DNA of 38,244 nucleotides, taken from Anaerolineales bacterium (lineage in GTDB: Bacteria; Chloroflexota; Anaerolineae; Anaerolineales; Villigracilaceae). The stretch covers positions 1 through 38,244 of the forward strand of contig JABFSL010000041.1 of NCBI GenBank assembly GCA_013140605.1. Direction: 5' to 3'. Below, in pieces: positions 30,580 to 38,244 of this stretch. Made by a program: the position numbers and the translations under genes. Under the pieces are notes generated by a model, which was not told where the DNA came from, did not search any database, and worked only from the letters and a program-made list of their open reading frames with translations. Position 1 is the first letter of the stretch; each line of letters opens with the position of its first letter.

Positions 30580-31499
30580 ACACATTTACATCACTATTCA
30601 CACTGTTGATATTTCCCGCCGGGCTGACTCTAATGTTGGTTGGGATGTTCTACGAATGGATCGACCGTAAACTGGTCGCCCGCTTTCAGAATCGAGTGGG
30701 TCCGCGCTGGTTCCAGCCCTTCGCAGACACGCTCAAACTTTTTGCCAAGGAACAGATCAAGCCTGCGATAGTAAATCCATACCTGTTTTTTGGATTGCCT
30801 ATTGCTGCACTCGCAGGCGCGCTGACCGCCGCTTTGTATGTTCCATTAATGGGATTAAACCCCGCATCCAACTTCCCCGGTGATCTGATCGTGACCATCT
30901 ACCTGCTCAGCCTGCCGACGATGTGTGTCGGCCTGGCTGGCTGGAACACCAGTGGACGTTTCTCATTGATCGGCGCCACACGCACGCTGACCCAGTTATT
31001 TGCATATGAAGCGCCATTCCTGCTGGCAATGCTCGGACCCGCTTTGGTTGCAGGGAGTTGGCAGATCAACACCATTAACGGCTACGCCCAAAACCATTGG
31101 CTTATCTTCACTCAACCCGTTGGATTCATTGTTGCGCTGATCGGCTTGATGGGAAAGCTCGAACTGCCGCCCTTTGATGCCCCCGAGGCAGAGACCGAAA
31201 TCGTCGCTGGTGCGCTCACCGAATACAGCGGACGCGGCCTGGCCATGTTCAAAATAAGCAGGTCCGTGGAGTTGATCATCGGGCTGTCGCTGGTTTCCTC
31301 CTTTTATCTCGGCGGATTGAACGGCATCCCTTCATTTTTATTCAAGTCGCTTGCCTTGCTTTTGGTAATGTCCGTGCTTCAGGTTTTGCTGACCCGTCTG
31401 CGTATTGACCAGACCGTCGGGCTTTGGTGGCGATTCGGCGCGATTCTGGTTTTGGCTCAGCTTCTAGTTATGATCTTGTGGAAAGGATTAGCGTTATGA
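30576..31499 (+). CDS. NuoH/MbhM-like hydrogenase membrane subunit, 307 aa
   Basis: About eight membrane helices. Family features are the first cytoplasmic loop YEWIDRKLVARFQNRVGPRW (the NuoH-type R-x-x-x-R-x-G-P segment), FADTLKLFAKE, and the acidic segment LPPFDAPEAETEIVAGALTE, which couples redox chemistry to ion movement. It anchors the small and large subunits to the membrane. ATGA overlaps occur at both ends. Confidence 0.92.
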   Translation: MNTFTSLFTLLIFPAGLTLMLVGMFYEWIDRKLVARFQNRVGPRWFQPFADTLKLFAKEQIKPAIVNPYLFFGLPIAALAGALTAALYVPLMGLNPASNFPGDLIVTIYLLSLPTMCVGLAGWNTSGRFSLIGATRTLTQLFAYEAPFLLAMLGPALVAGSWQINTINGYAQNHWLIFTQPVGFIVALIGLMGKLELPPFDAPEAETEIVAGALTEYSGRGLAMFKISRSVELIIGLSLVSSFYLGGLNGIPSFLFKSLALLLVMSVLQVLLTRLRIDQTVGLWWRFGAILVLAQLLVMILWKGLAL

Positions 31500-31918
31500 A
31501 AATTGGAACCATGCTCAAGGATGTGATTGAGTCTTTTTTCAAAAAGAATGCCACTCAACTGTATCCAATCGAAAGAACCCCCACTCCTGAAAGATTTCGC
31601 GGCAACCTGCAATATAACCCCGCCGCCTGTACAGGCTGCTGTCTGTGTGTCAAAGACTGCCCATCCAAAGCCATCGAACTCGTCACGCTCGACCGTGCCG
31701 CAAAACGCTTTGTCCTGAAATATCACATGGACCGCTGTATCTATTGCGGGCAGTGCGCGGTCAATTGCAGATTCAAATGCATGGGCATGTCCAATACAGA
31801 CTGGGAACATGCATCCCTAAATAAAGAGGAGTTTACAATTTATTATGGAAAAGATGAAGATATCGAACAACTCCTGGCAAACCTCGCTAAGCCGCTTATT
31901 GAATCAACTGACAAGTGA
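31496..31918 (+). CDS. NuoI/MbhN-like ferredoxin subunit, 140 aa
   Basis: Two [4Fe-4S] motifs: CTGCCLCVKDCPSKAI (about residues 42-57) and CIYCGQCAVNCRFKCMG (about 81-97). This is the 8-Fe ferredoxin subunit that hands electrons from ferredoxin to the small subunit. In the second motif the usual Pro after the last Cys is Arg. The start at 31496 overlaps the nuoH-like stop (ATGA). Confidence 0.9.
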   Translation: MKIGTMLKDVIESFFKKNATQLYPIERTPTPERFRGNLQYNPAACTGCCLCVKDCPSKAIELVTLDRAAKRFVLKYHMDRCIYCGQCAVNCRFKCMGMSNTDWEHASLNKEEFTIYYGKDEDIEQLLANLAKPLIESTDK

Positions 31919-32396
31919 ACTTGGCGAACCCCCGCGCGTCGCCATTGTTGGAATTGGAAATCAACTGCGCAATGACGATGCCGCTGGAATGTTGGTGGCG
32001 CGCAATTTGCTTCGCAAGGAATGTGCTTCAGATGCCAGCCACTTGCTTGTCATTCAAGCAGGCCACGCCCCCGAAAATGTGACGGGGGAATTGCGCAGTT
32101 TTGCGCCTGAATTAATTCTCTTGATAGACGCCGCTGAAATGCGTGATGTCCCCGGCGCGATCTGCTGGGTGCCGATCCAATCCATCGAAGGCATGAGCGC
32201 GTCCACACACAGCCTGCCGCTCTCCATGCTCGCGCGCTACCTGACCCTTGAACTTAATTGCATGGTGGCGTTGATCGGTATTCAGCCCAAGTCCAATGAT
32301 TTTGGCGAAACCATCAGCGCGGAAGTATCTCAGGCTGTTAACGAAATCGTTGAAGAAATTTGCAAGACATGTTTTGCACTTAAGCCCGCGTATTGA
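31845..32396 (+). CDS. Hydrogenase maturation endopeptidase (HycI/HybD family), 183 aa
   Basis: The motifs are VAIVGIGNQLRNDDAAGML (about residues 32-50; the Asp-Asp region binds nickel), ELILLIDAAEM and STHSLPLSMLARYL, and it ends with VALIGIQPKSNDFGE. The family cleaves the C-terminal tail of the large subunit after nickel insertion. The reading frame overlaps the ferredoxin gene by 74 bases if the ATG at 31845 is used. Residues before about 30 are not conserved in the family, so a later start (31854 or a TTG near 31899) is possible. Last gene of the operon; no hyp genes follow. Confidence 0.88.
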   Translation: MEKMKISNNSWQTSLSRLLNQLTSELGEPPRVAIVGIGNQLRNDDAAGMLVARNLLRKECASDASHLLVIQAGHAPENVTGELRSFAPELILLIDAAEMRDVPGAICWVPIQSIEGMSASTHSLPLSMLARYLTLELNCMVALIGIQPKSNDFGETISAEVSQAVNEIVEEICKTCFALKPAY

Positions 32397-32439
32397 AATC
32401 CAACTTGTTTGAAATGGTTTATGTGTACAACAGCATCTC

Positions 32440-33084
32440 TTACGATAGCAGCCCGTTTTGCGATGCGACTGCGATCGCTCCCGCGCGTGAATCAACCCCC
32501 AACTTATTATAGATACTTGCAAGGTGCGCTTTCACTGTCCGCTCGGTGATCTTGAGTTTCAATGCAATTTCCTTGCTGCGCTCACCGAGTGCAACGGCGT
32601 TCAATACTTCCTGCTCACGCTCGGTTAAGTTAAAAGTCGCTGTGGAGGAAAAAGATTTCTCACCCACTTTTGAAAGCAATCGCGCAAGCACTTCAGGTTG
32701 AAAGAGGGTCTCGCCGCGCGCGGCGGCGCGGATGGCGCTGAATAATGTTTGACGATCCGTGTCTTTAAGCAAATACCCCTTTGCGCCCGCGCGCAACCCG
32801 CGCAGCATCAAATCATCTTCATTGAAGGTGGTCAAAATGACAATGGCGATTTGCGGCTGTTCAACATGCAAGTGTTCAATGGCAGTCAGGCCGTCCATGC
32901 CGGGCATGCGCAAATCCATCAGTACCACATCGGGTTTCAATTCGGCACAGCGTTGAATTGCCTCCGCGCCATCGGACGCTTCACCGACCAGTTCAAGTCC
33001 ATTTTCAGTTTCGAGGATCAATCGCAAACCCTGGCGTACTATCAAATGGTCATCGGCGATCAAAATGCGGATTGGGGGATTCAT
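32440..33084 (-). CDS. NarL/LuxR-family response regulator, 214 aa
   Basis: The receiver has ILIADDHLIVRQGLRLIL, phospho-acceptor Asp in PDVVLMDLRMPGMDG (about residue 55), Thr in IVILTTFNEDD and Lys in GYLLKDTD. A LuxR-type helix-turn-helix follows (about 150-212): LTEREQEVLNAVALGERSKE and ERTVKAHLASIYNKLG. It is translated after the sensor kinase gene with a ten-base gap. It is tail-to-tail with the hydrogenase operon (43 bases) and divergent from the ABC exporter operon, which is its likely target by position. Confidence 0.92.
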   Translation of the reverse strand: MNPPIRILIADDHLIVRQGLRLILETENGLELVGEASDGAEAIQRCAELKPDVVLMDLRMPGMDGLTAIEHLHVEQPQIAIVILTTFNEDDLMLRGLRAGAKGYLLKDTDRQTLFSAIRAAARGETLFQPEVLARLLSKVGEKSFSSTATFNLTEREQEVLNAVALGERSKEIALKLKITERTVKAHLASIYNKLGVDSRAGAIAVASQNGLLS

Positions 33085-33094
33085 GTTACCTATT

Positions 33095-34270
33095 CTACTT
33101 TGTCTCGATGGGAAGACTCAAAATTAATTGTGTGCCCTTTCCCGCTTCACTGCGGACCTCGAGCCTGCCTCTGTTTAAACGGGCACGTTCCTGCATCCCA
33201 AGTAGACCGTAATGTCCTGAGGCAATGGCATTGGGGTCAAATCCGATTCCGTTATCTTTGACTTCAATCGTTAATTCATTTTCGTTTGCTGTTACATTGA
33301 CTGACGATGTACTTGCTTTGGCGTGGCGGGCGATATTTGTCAGCGACTCTGCTACAGCGCGGATGACTATCTCTCGGACAGAGTCAGCTATCGGCTGGGA
33401 AAGATCGAGCTGGAAACTGCAAGGGATGCCAGTCGCTTCGGTGAAGCGGGAAATTTCAAGGCGCAGAGAATCTTCCAATTCCACTGATTCATGACGCAGG
33501 TCACTGATGGCGTTACGCGCGTCGCCTAAAACTGAGCGCGCCGTTTCCATGGATTGCTGAACAATTTCCTGAGCGCGTTCAGGCCGCTTGTTACTGAGAT
33601 GCGCATCGGCGGCTTCGAGTTGCAGGATCAACCCCGCGAGTCCCTGCGAGAGTGTGTCGTGAAGTTCGCGTGCCATGCGCTGACGTTCATTGGTGATGGT
33701 CAGGTCCTCAACTTTGGCAACGTATTCGCTGAGTTCATCAGCGAGGGCTTGCGCGCGTTCACGCGCTTCGGCCTGACGGGTGTATAGCACTACATACAGG
33801 CTGACAAAAATAACGACGGGAATGGCGGTGGCAAGCCAATAGATCGAGTTTGCTATGCTGGTGAAGAGTACGAAATTGATCAACGAGAGCGCAAGATAGA
33901 AAGCGATGGCCAGTGCGCCGCGCCAGTTGACGCCGAGAAAGCCAATGGTCTCGCCGATGAGCGCCATATATAGCGCGAAGACCATGCCGATATTTTCTGA
34001 AAGCTGAATAATGATAAATGCAAGAACAGCCTGGCCGATAATAAACAAAAATTTGTTGGCGGGCTTTTGGATAATGCGAGTGACATTCCAATGCAATGTG
34101 GTGTGAATGGACATCAAAATAATGAACAATGCGCCAGGCCAAAAATGTTGCAGGGCGGGGTTTTCCACAATTGACACAACTGTCATGCCGATCATGATGA
34201 CGGTCATGAAGATGAAAAAGATTCGGTAATCCTGTTCAACTTTGGTGCGGTTGGATGTTTTGGTTTGCAT
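33095..34270 (-). CDS. LiaS/DesK-type sensor histidine kinase, 391 aa
   Basis: Six membrane helices fill residues about 12-165, with very short extracellular loops, so it probably senses the membrane itself. A coiled coil (ARERAQALADELSEYVAKVE) leads to HisKA_3 with RMARELHDTLSQGLAGLIL (phosphorylated His) and a HATPase domain with AESLTNIARHAKAS, VKDNGIGFD and GLLGMQERARLNRGRLEV. The family responds to envelope stress, drugs or membrane fluidity. It is divergent from the ABC exporter operon with a 211-base intergenic region. Confidence 0.9.
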   Translation of the reverse strand: MQTKTSNRTKVEQDYRIFFIFMTVIMIGMTVVSIVENPALQHFWPGALFIILMSIHTTLHWNVTRIIQKPANKFLFIIGQAVLAFIIIQLSENIGMVFALYMALIGETIGFLGVNWRGALAIAFYLALSLINFVLFTSIANSIYWLATAIPVVIFVSLYVVLYTRQAEARERAQALADELSEYVAKVEDLTITNERQRMARELHDTLSQGLAGLILQLEAADAHLSNKRPERAQEIVQQSMETARSVLGDARNAISDLRHESVELEDSLRLEISRFTEATGIPCSFQLDLSQPIADSVREIVIRAVAESLTNIARHAKASTSSVNVTANENELTIEVKDNGIGFDPNAIASGHYGLLGMQERARLNRGRLEVRSEAGKGTQLILSLPIETK

Positions 34271-34309
34271 GGTGAATTCATTTTATCGCAGGATGGTGGG
34301 GGAGGACAT

Positions 34310-34331
34310 TGTACGAAGGTACAGTGTACGA
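34310..34331. promoter_or_regulatory. Possible operator: TGTACGA repeats
   Basis: TGTACGA occurs twice (34310-34316, 34325-34331), and between them GTACAGTGTAC is a near-perfect small palindrome. It lies between the divergent kinase and exporter genes, where a NarL-type regulator would be expected to bind. The assignment is a guess from symmetry and place. Confidence 0.3.
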
Positions 34332-34416
34332 ATCAGGCGAAGGCACAATAGTGTTGCTTAGGTGCTATGTGTATACTGGAGGCAATCAAAACCGACCCCA
34401 CCCGCGCTGAAGCGCA

Positions 34417-34460
34417 CCCTCCCCAAATGCGACCGAAGTTCAGGTCGCATTTGGGGAGGG
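34417..34460 (+). promoter_or_regulatory. Perfect 18-base-pair hairpin in the exporter leader
   Basis: CCCTCCCCAAATGCGACC (34417-34434) and its exact complement (34443-34460) enclose an eight-base loop. It ends 21 bases before the ATPase start, just before the AAAGGAAT ribosome binding site, so if transcribed it would sit in the leader. It may be an attenuator or 5' stabiliser, or just another palindromic repeat (CCTCCCCA words recur at 4603 and 4750). Confidence 0.6.
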
Positions 34461-34481
34461 AAAAGAAAAAAGGAATCAATT

Positions 34482-35420
34482 ATGCCCAAGGCAATCGAAG
34501 TTAATAATCTAAAGAAATCTTTCGGTGAATTACAAGCTGTGCAAGGCGTGAGTTTCTCCGCAGAGGCTGGCGAAGTATTGAGTCTGCTCGGGCCAAACGG
34601 AGCGGGAAAAAGCACGACCATTTCGATGCTCTCTGGTCTGCTTGCCCCGAGCGATGGTGACGCCTCCATTATGGGACATTCCATCAGCCGCGAGCCGCTT
34701 CTGGCGAAATCCGCGCTGGGAGTTGTGCCACAGGATATTGCCCTGTATCCCGATCTGTCAGCCCGCGAGAATTTGGATTTCTGGGGCAAGATGTACGGCT
34801 TGCGCGGGGGCGCACTCAAAACCCGCGTGGGTGAAGTGTTGGAAATCATTGGGCTGAGCGACCGACAGAAAGATAAGGTCGGGACGTTCTCAGGCGGCAT
34901 GAAGCGCAGAGTCAACATCGGCGCGGCATTGCTGCACAAACCCAAAGTCATCATCATGGATGAGCCGACGGTCGGCATTGACCCGCAGTCCCGCCGCCAT
35001 ATTTTGGATAACGTCAAATTATTGAACTCACAAGGCATGACCGTGCTTTACACCACGCACTACATGGAAGAAGCCGAAGAACTCTCGAATCACATCGCGA
35101 TCATGGATAAAGGAAAGATCGTCGCAATGGGAACATACCGTGAACTCATCCAACTGGTCGGCGGACAGACACGCATTGACCTATCGGTCAACATCGAAAA
35201 GGAAAGAATCATTCCTGCCTGGAAAACGGTGGAAGGCGTCAGTCAAATTGATTCCACGAACGGCACGATCAGCGCCATTGTCACAGACAGCAATCTTGTT
35301 CTTCCGAAACTTTTTGAAACCGCAGCGAAACTCAATGCGCGCATTACTTCGGTTGAGATCAAAGAGCCGAACCTCGAAACAGTGTTCATGCATCTGACGG
35401 GGAAGGCGTTGAGGGATTGA
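34482..35420 (+). CDS. ABC-2 exporter ATPase subunit, 312 aa
   Basis: Walker A is LLGPNGAGKST (about residues 36-46), the Q-loop is GVVPQDIALYP, the signature is FSGGMKRRVNIGAALL (about 134-150), Walker B is VIIMDEPTVGIDPQ, and the switch His is in YTTHYMEEAEEL. The C-terminal 90 residues resemble the regulatory domain of DrrA/CcmA-type drug exporter ATPases. The start at 34482 is chosen for its AAAGGA site and because the family begins right before KAIEVNNLKKSFG; upstream in-frame codons come from the leader hairpin. First gene of a three-gene exporter operon. Confidence 0.92.
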   Translation: MPKAIEVNNLKKSFGELQAVQGVSFSAEAGEVLSLLGPNGAGKSTTISMLSGLLAPSDGDASIMGHSISREPLLAKSALGVVPQDIALYPDLSARENLDFWGKMYGLRGGALKTRVGEVLEIIGLSDRQKDKVGTFSGGMKRRVNIGAALLHKPKVIIMDEPTVGIDPQSRRHILDNVKLLNSQGMTVLYTTHYMEEAEELSNHIAIMDKGKIVAMGTYRELIQLVGGQTRIDLSVNIEKERIIPAWKTVEGVSQIDSTNGTISAIVTDSNLVLPKLFETAAKLNARITSVEIKEPNLETVFMHLTGKALRD

Positions 35421-35424
35421 TATG

Positions 35425-35491
35425 GTAGGGGCGAGGCCCTCTCGCCCGGGGAGGGAGCCCCTTGCCCTAGGCGGGGAGACCCCGCCCCTAC
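35425..35491. repeat. GC-rich palindromic repeat between ATPase and permease genes
   Basis: The ends GTAGGGGCG (35425) and CGCCCCTAC (ending 35491) are exact inverted repeats around a G/C-rich centre. It starts right after the ATPase stop and ends twelve bases before the permease start. No stop codon occurs in the permease frame across it, so an ATG at 35422 could add 27 residues, which look unlike a permease N-terminus. Confidence 0.7.
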
Positions 35492-35502
35492 GGAGAAACA
35501 AA

Positions 35503-36783
35503 ATGAAAATATTAGATATTGCCTTCAAGGATTTGACTCATTCTTTCCGCAGCGCCTTCGCTATCGGAATGATGGTGGTCGCGCCGCTGATGCTGACTGG
35601 GCTGATCTATTTTGCCTTTGGCGGAATGTCGAGCGGCGATGTGAGTATGACCGCCATCAAGGTGGGCGTGGTCAATGCGGATGAACTGCCTGACAACTCT
35701 GTGCTCAATGCGCCGATCGGCGACAATATCCGCTCAATGTTTTTTGATGAAAGCGTGAAATCATGGATCGAAGCGAGTGACTATGCAGACGAAGCATCCG
35801 TTCGCGCGGCTGTCGATAAACAGGAAATTTGTGTGGCACTCATCATTCCACAAGATTTCACAAGCAGTTATTTGAGCGGCGAGAAAAATGTGCAGGTGCT
35901 GATTGTCAGCGATCCAACTTTATCCATTGGCCCGGCCGTCGTTGAGGATATGGTCACGATGATGGTGGATGGAGTCGCGGGCGGCGGTATCGCCATCGAG
36001 ACAATGATGGAACGATTGCAGGCCAATGGCGTTCAATCTGGCGTGGCGCAAATCCCTGCATGGATCGAGCGCTACACCAACTGGTACAAAGACTTTCAAC
36101 GCAACTTATTCCACAACCCTGAAAAAGCTGCGCTGGTAATAGCTGCACCGTCCGCAGGCGAGACTGAAACCGCCGACCCGTTCAAGCAGATGATGGGACT
36201 CACCATGGCGGGGCAGATGATCTTCTTTGCCTTTTTCACTGGTGCAAATTCCATGTTGTCCATTCTGCGTGAAGATGAAGAAGGCACGCTGGCGCGTCTC
36301 TTTTCCACACCTACTGACCGCACAAATATCCTCGCGGGAAAATTCCTGGCGGTATTCATCACGGTCATCATACAAGGTTTGGTGATGATCGTCGCTGGCC
36401 GATTTGCTTTTGGAATCAATTGGGGCGAGCCGCTTGCCGTTTCATTGGCGCTGCTTGGGCAGGTCGTTGCGGCGGCTGGACTCGGTGTGCTGTTGATCTC
36501 CTTCGTCAAGACCACAAAGCAGGGCGGCCCCGTGCTCGGCGGCGGATTGACGATGCTTGGCATGTTGGGCGGTCTGTTCACAGCCAACCTTCCGGGCGGA
36601 GGTCCAGCAGCATTCGAAGCCATCGGCAACTTCATTCCGCAGGGCTGGGTGCTCAAAAGCTGGCGCATGGTGCTTGGCGGTCAATCTGTAAATGATTTGT
36701 TCATTCCCTTTGCGGTCATCGTGGTGATGGGAATCGTCATGTTCGCGATTGGCGCGATGAAGTTCAACAAGCGGTTTGCTTAA
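35503..36783 (+). CDS. ABC-2 type exporter permease, 426 aa
   Basis: The layout is that of ABC2_membrane_3 permeases: one N-terminal membrane helix (residues about 22-42), a large external domain (about 55-235), then five helices from about 240 to the end with the conserved segment LREDEEGTLARLFSTPTDR before the LAGKFLAVFITVII helix. Start at 35503 is chosen for GGAG at good spacing; a longer start would include the palindromic repeat. It should form a heterodimer with the next gene product. Substrate unknown; drug or lipid export is usual. Confidence 0.88.
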   Translation: MKILDIAFKDLTHSFRSAFAIGMMVVAPLMLTGLIYFAFGGMSSGDVSMTAIKVGVVNADELPDNSVLNAPIGDNIRSMFFDESVKSWIEASDYADEASVRAAVDKQEICVALIIPQDFTSSYLSGEKNVQVLIVSDPTLSIGPAVVEDMVTMMVDGVAGGGIAIETMMERLQANGVQSGVAQIPAWIERYTNWYKDFQRNLFHNPEKAALVIAAPSAGETETADPFKQMMGLTMAGQMIFFAFFTGANSMLSILREDEEGTLARLFSTPTDRTNILAGKFLAVFITVIIQGLVMIVAGRFAFGINWGEPLAVSLALLGQVVAAAGLGVLLISFVKTTKQGGPVLGGGLTMLGMLGGLFTANLPGGGPAAFEAIGNFIPQGWVLKSWRMVLGGQSVNDLFIPFAVIVVMGIVMFAIGAMKFNKRFA

Positions 36784-36795
36784 CTGGAGAATTCC

Positions 36796-37983
36796 ATGAG
36801 AATTTTTGACCTTACTCTCAAAGACCTGACTCAAATTTTGCGCGACAAGAAATCGCTTTTATTTCTGGTTGCCATGCCGATTGTATTCACACTGTTTATG
36901 GGATTTGCCTATCGCGGAAATAGCAGTGATGAAAATGCGGATACCCGCATCCCGCTCGCTGTTGTGGACCCTGAGCCTGAGTCCCGTTTAAATAAGATGC
37001 TTCTGTCCCGATTAGATTCTTCCGACACAATCAGGACCGTCCACTTGAGCGAAGCAGATGCAATCGAATCTCTGCGCAAGAGCGAAGTGGCCGGGGTGTT
37101 GGTCATCCCCGTTGGGTTCAGCGAACAGGCAGAGGCGGGGAAAGAAGCGCAGTTGAAACTCATCGCGCAGGCATCCTCCAGCGAAGGACAATCCCTTTAT
37201 CAGCTGCTGAGAGTCCCAATATCCCAACTGATGAGCGCTGTGGAAATTGCGCAAATTAGCGCGGAAAATAACGCAAATGAATTTGCGCCGACGATTGAAT
37301 TGGCGTGGAGCAAATGGGAAGTTCAATCACAGCGGAGCTTGGTGCGCGTGGAGCAAGCCGCCGCGCAGGAAACGTCAGACTGGGCTGGCGGCAATCCGTA
37401 CAATCAGGCATCACCCGGCATTCTGGTGCAGTTCGCAATTTTTGGGCTGGTGACTTCGGCGCAGATTCTTGTGCAGGAACGCAAGAGCCGCACATTGCAG
37501 CGCCTGATGACAACTGCCATGCGCCCGTGGGAAATCGTAGCGGGACATTTGCTGGCGATGTTCACGCTGACTTTTTTGCAGACTGCCATGCTGGTGATCT
37601 TCGGTCAACTGGTGCTTAGTGTGAATTATTTCCGTGAACCGCTTGGCACGCTGCTGGTCTCGGTTGCGCTTGGGCTGTGGGTTGCTTCGCTGGGATTGCT
37701 GATCGGCGTGGTTGCAAAAGAAGAACAGCAGGTAATTTTATTTTCGATGATCGCGATGTTTCTGTTCTCGGCATTGGGCGGAACGTGGTTTCCGCTTGAA
37801 GCCGCTGGTGGCGCGTTCGCCGCGATTGGAAAACTGCTGCCTTCCGCATGGGCAATGACAGGTTTGCAAAACATCCTCATCCGCGGTTTGAGTCTATCCT
37901 CCACTCTGTTACCTGCGGGAATCTTATTCCTCTATGCAGTTGGGTTCTTCGGGCTGGCGGTTTGGAGATTCAAGAAGGTGTGA
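36796..37983 (+). CDS. ABC-2 type exporter permease, 395 aa
   Basis: It has the same plan as the preceding permease: N-terminal helix (KKSLLFLVAMPIVFTLFMGF), external domain to about residue 205, then membrane helices with VQERKSRTLQRLMTTAMR before IVAGHLLAMFTLTFLQ. The final segment has GGTWFPLEAAGGAFAAIGKL followed by LPSAWAMTGLQNIL, typical of the family. A GGAG site lies seven bases before the ATG, and the gene starts 12 bases after its partner's stop. Confidence 0.88.
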   Translation: MRIFDLTLKDLTQILRDKKSLLFLVAMPIVFTLFMGFAYRGNSSDENADTRIPLAVVDPEPESRLNKMLLSRLDSSDTIRTVHLSEADAIESLRKSEVAGVLVIPVGFSEQAEAGKEAQLKLIAQASSSEGQSLYQLLRVPISQLMSAVEIAQISAENNANEFAPTIELAWSKWEVQSQRSLVRVEQAAAQETSDWAGGNPYNQASPGILVQFAIFGLVTSAQILVQERKSRTLQRLMTTAMRPWEIVAGHLLAMFTLTFLQTAMLVIFGQLVLSVNYFREPLGTLLVSVALGLWVASLGLLIGVVAKEEQQVILFSMIAMFLFSALGGTWFPLEAAGGAFAAIGKLLPSAWAMTGLQNILIRGLSLSSTLLPAGILFLYAVGFFGLAVWRFKKV

Positions 37984-38020
37984 GTTAGGATCGCAAAATT
38001 AACTGATAAAGGATGAATCA

Positions 38021-38116
38021 TAGGATTTACGCAGAATGAAATTTTTATTCGCCAATCTGCGCCAATTTAAATTGGCGCAGATTGGCGAACTCTTTTAAGG
38101 TTTTGCGTAAGTCCTA
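38021..38116. repeat. Palindromic dispersed element P2
   Basis: The ends TAGGATTTACGC and GCGTAAGTCCTA are near-perfect inverted repeats. The core 38048-38089 is a perfect 42-base palindrome centred on TTTAAA (halves TTCGCCAATCTGCGCC and AATT). Ends and the GCAGAATGAA word match P1 at 9014-9130, while the core differs. It lies 38 bases after the exporter operon and could also end its transcription. The remaining bases to 38244 show no gene. Confidence 0.85.
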
Positions 38117-38244
38117 AATAACCCAAGTTGCTACCTACCAAAGGAAAGTGATGCTACAAGCGAGCACAAAAAGCGCAACTTTGATTTCAAAACCTTTGGC
38201 AGTGACAGCATGAATCGATTTAGGTAATAAGCGTTCAATTAGAC

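Noticed and set aside
23997-31918. Respiratory complex I operon
   Set aside because: NuoE, F, G, J and N partners are absent and the NuoD-like protein has both nickel CxxC motifs, so it is a hydrogenase.
34354-34377. Promoter with TTGCTT and TATACT boxes before the exporter
   Set aside because: The spacing between the boxes is only 12 bases, too short for a standard promoter.

Overview
The window looks like chromosomal DNA of an anaerobic or facultative Chloroflexota (Anaerolineae-like) bacterium. This is inferred from the Mbh-type energy-converting hydrogenase next to lipoproteins, NarL-type two-component pairs and a giant multicopper oxidase, and from the many short palindromic intergenic repeats. 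No rRNA, tRNA, CRISPR array, transposase or integrase was found.

Region 1 (1-4567, all + strand) is the most unusual part. Ten copies of the 3' end of a type I restriction specificity gene (hsdS; peptide ending in SVLDRAFKGEL or close variants) punctuate five unrelated small genes: three small membrane proteins, a PD-(D/E)XK-nuclease-like protein and a pentapeptide-repeat protein with a TIR-like C-terminus. Tails and cargo are chained by overlapping stop and start codons (TGATG, ATGA, GTGA, TAATG) or good ribosome binding sites, so the stretch reads like one translationally coupled operon that has grown by repeated insertion behind an hsdS 3' end. No complete hsdS, hsdM or hsdR lies in the window.

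Region 2 (4568-6866) holds dispersed hairpin-bearing repeats, a small lipoprotein, an HhH-like protein, a DUF4190-type membrane protein and, on the - strand, a small SpoIIAA/STAS-like protein.

Region 3 (7043-23639, - strand), read in transcription order, encodes a NarX-like sensor kinase, a NarL-like regulator, a secreted PKD-type protein, a receiver-like protein lacking its phospho-acceptor Asp, a small membrane protein, a 2660-residue membrane-anchored multicopper oxidase and a beta-propeller lipoprotein. The small membrane protein is a free-standing version of the oxidase's duplicated N-terminal membrane module. Together they suggest a regulated cell-surface oxidation system, possibly for a metal; the substrate is unknown.

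Region 4 (23997-32396, + strand) is a compact ten-gene operon for a group 4 [NiFe]-hydrogenase: an MbhD/MrpB-like subunit, a NuoK-like subunit, two antiporter-like subunits, NuoA-like, NuoB-like, fused NuoCD-like with both nickel CxxC motifs, NuoH-like, NuoI-like, and the maturation protease. It should couple ferredoxin oxidation and H2 evolution (or the reverse) to ion translocation.

Region 5 (32440-37983) has a second NarL/LiaS-type two-component pair (- strand) divergent from an ABC-2 exporter operon (ATPase plus two permeases, + strand), as in sensor-controlled drug or stress exporters. The window ends with a perfect 42-bp palindrome inside a dispersed repeat that also occurs near 9014-9130.
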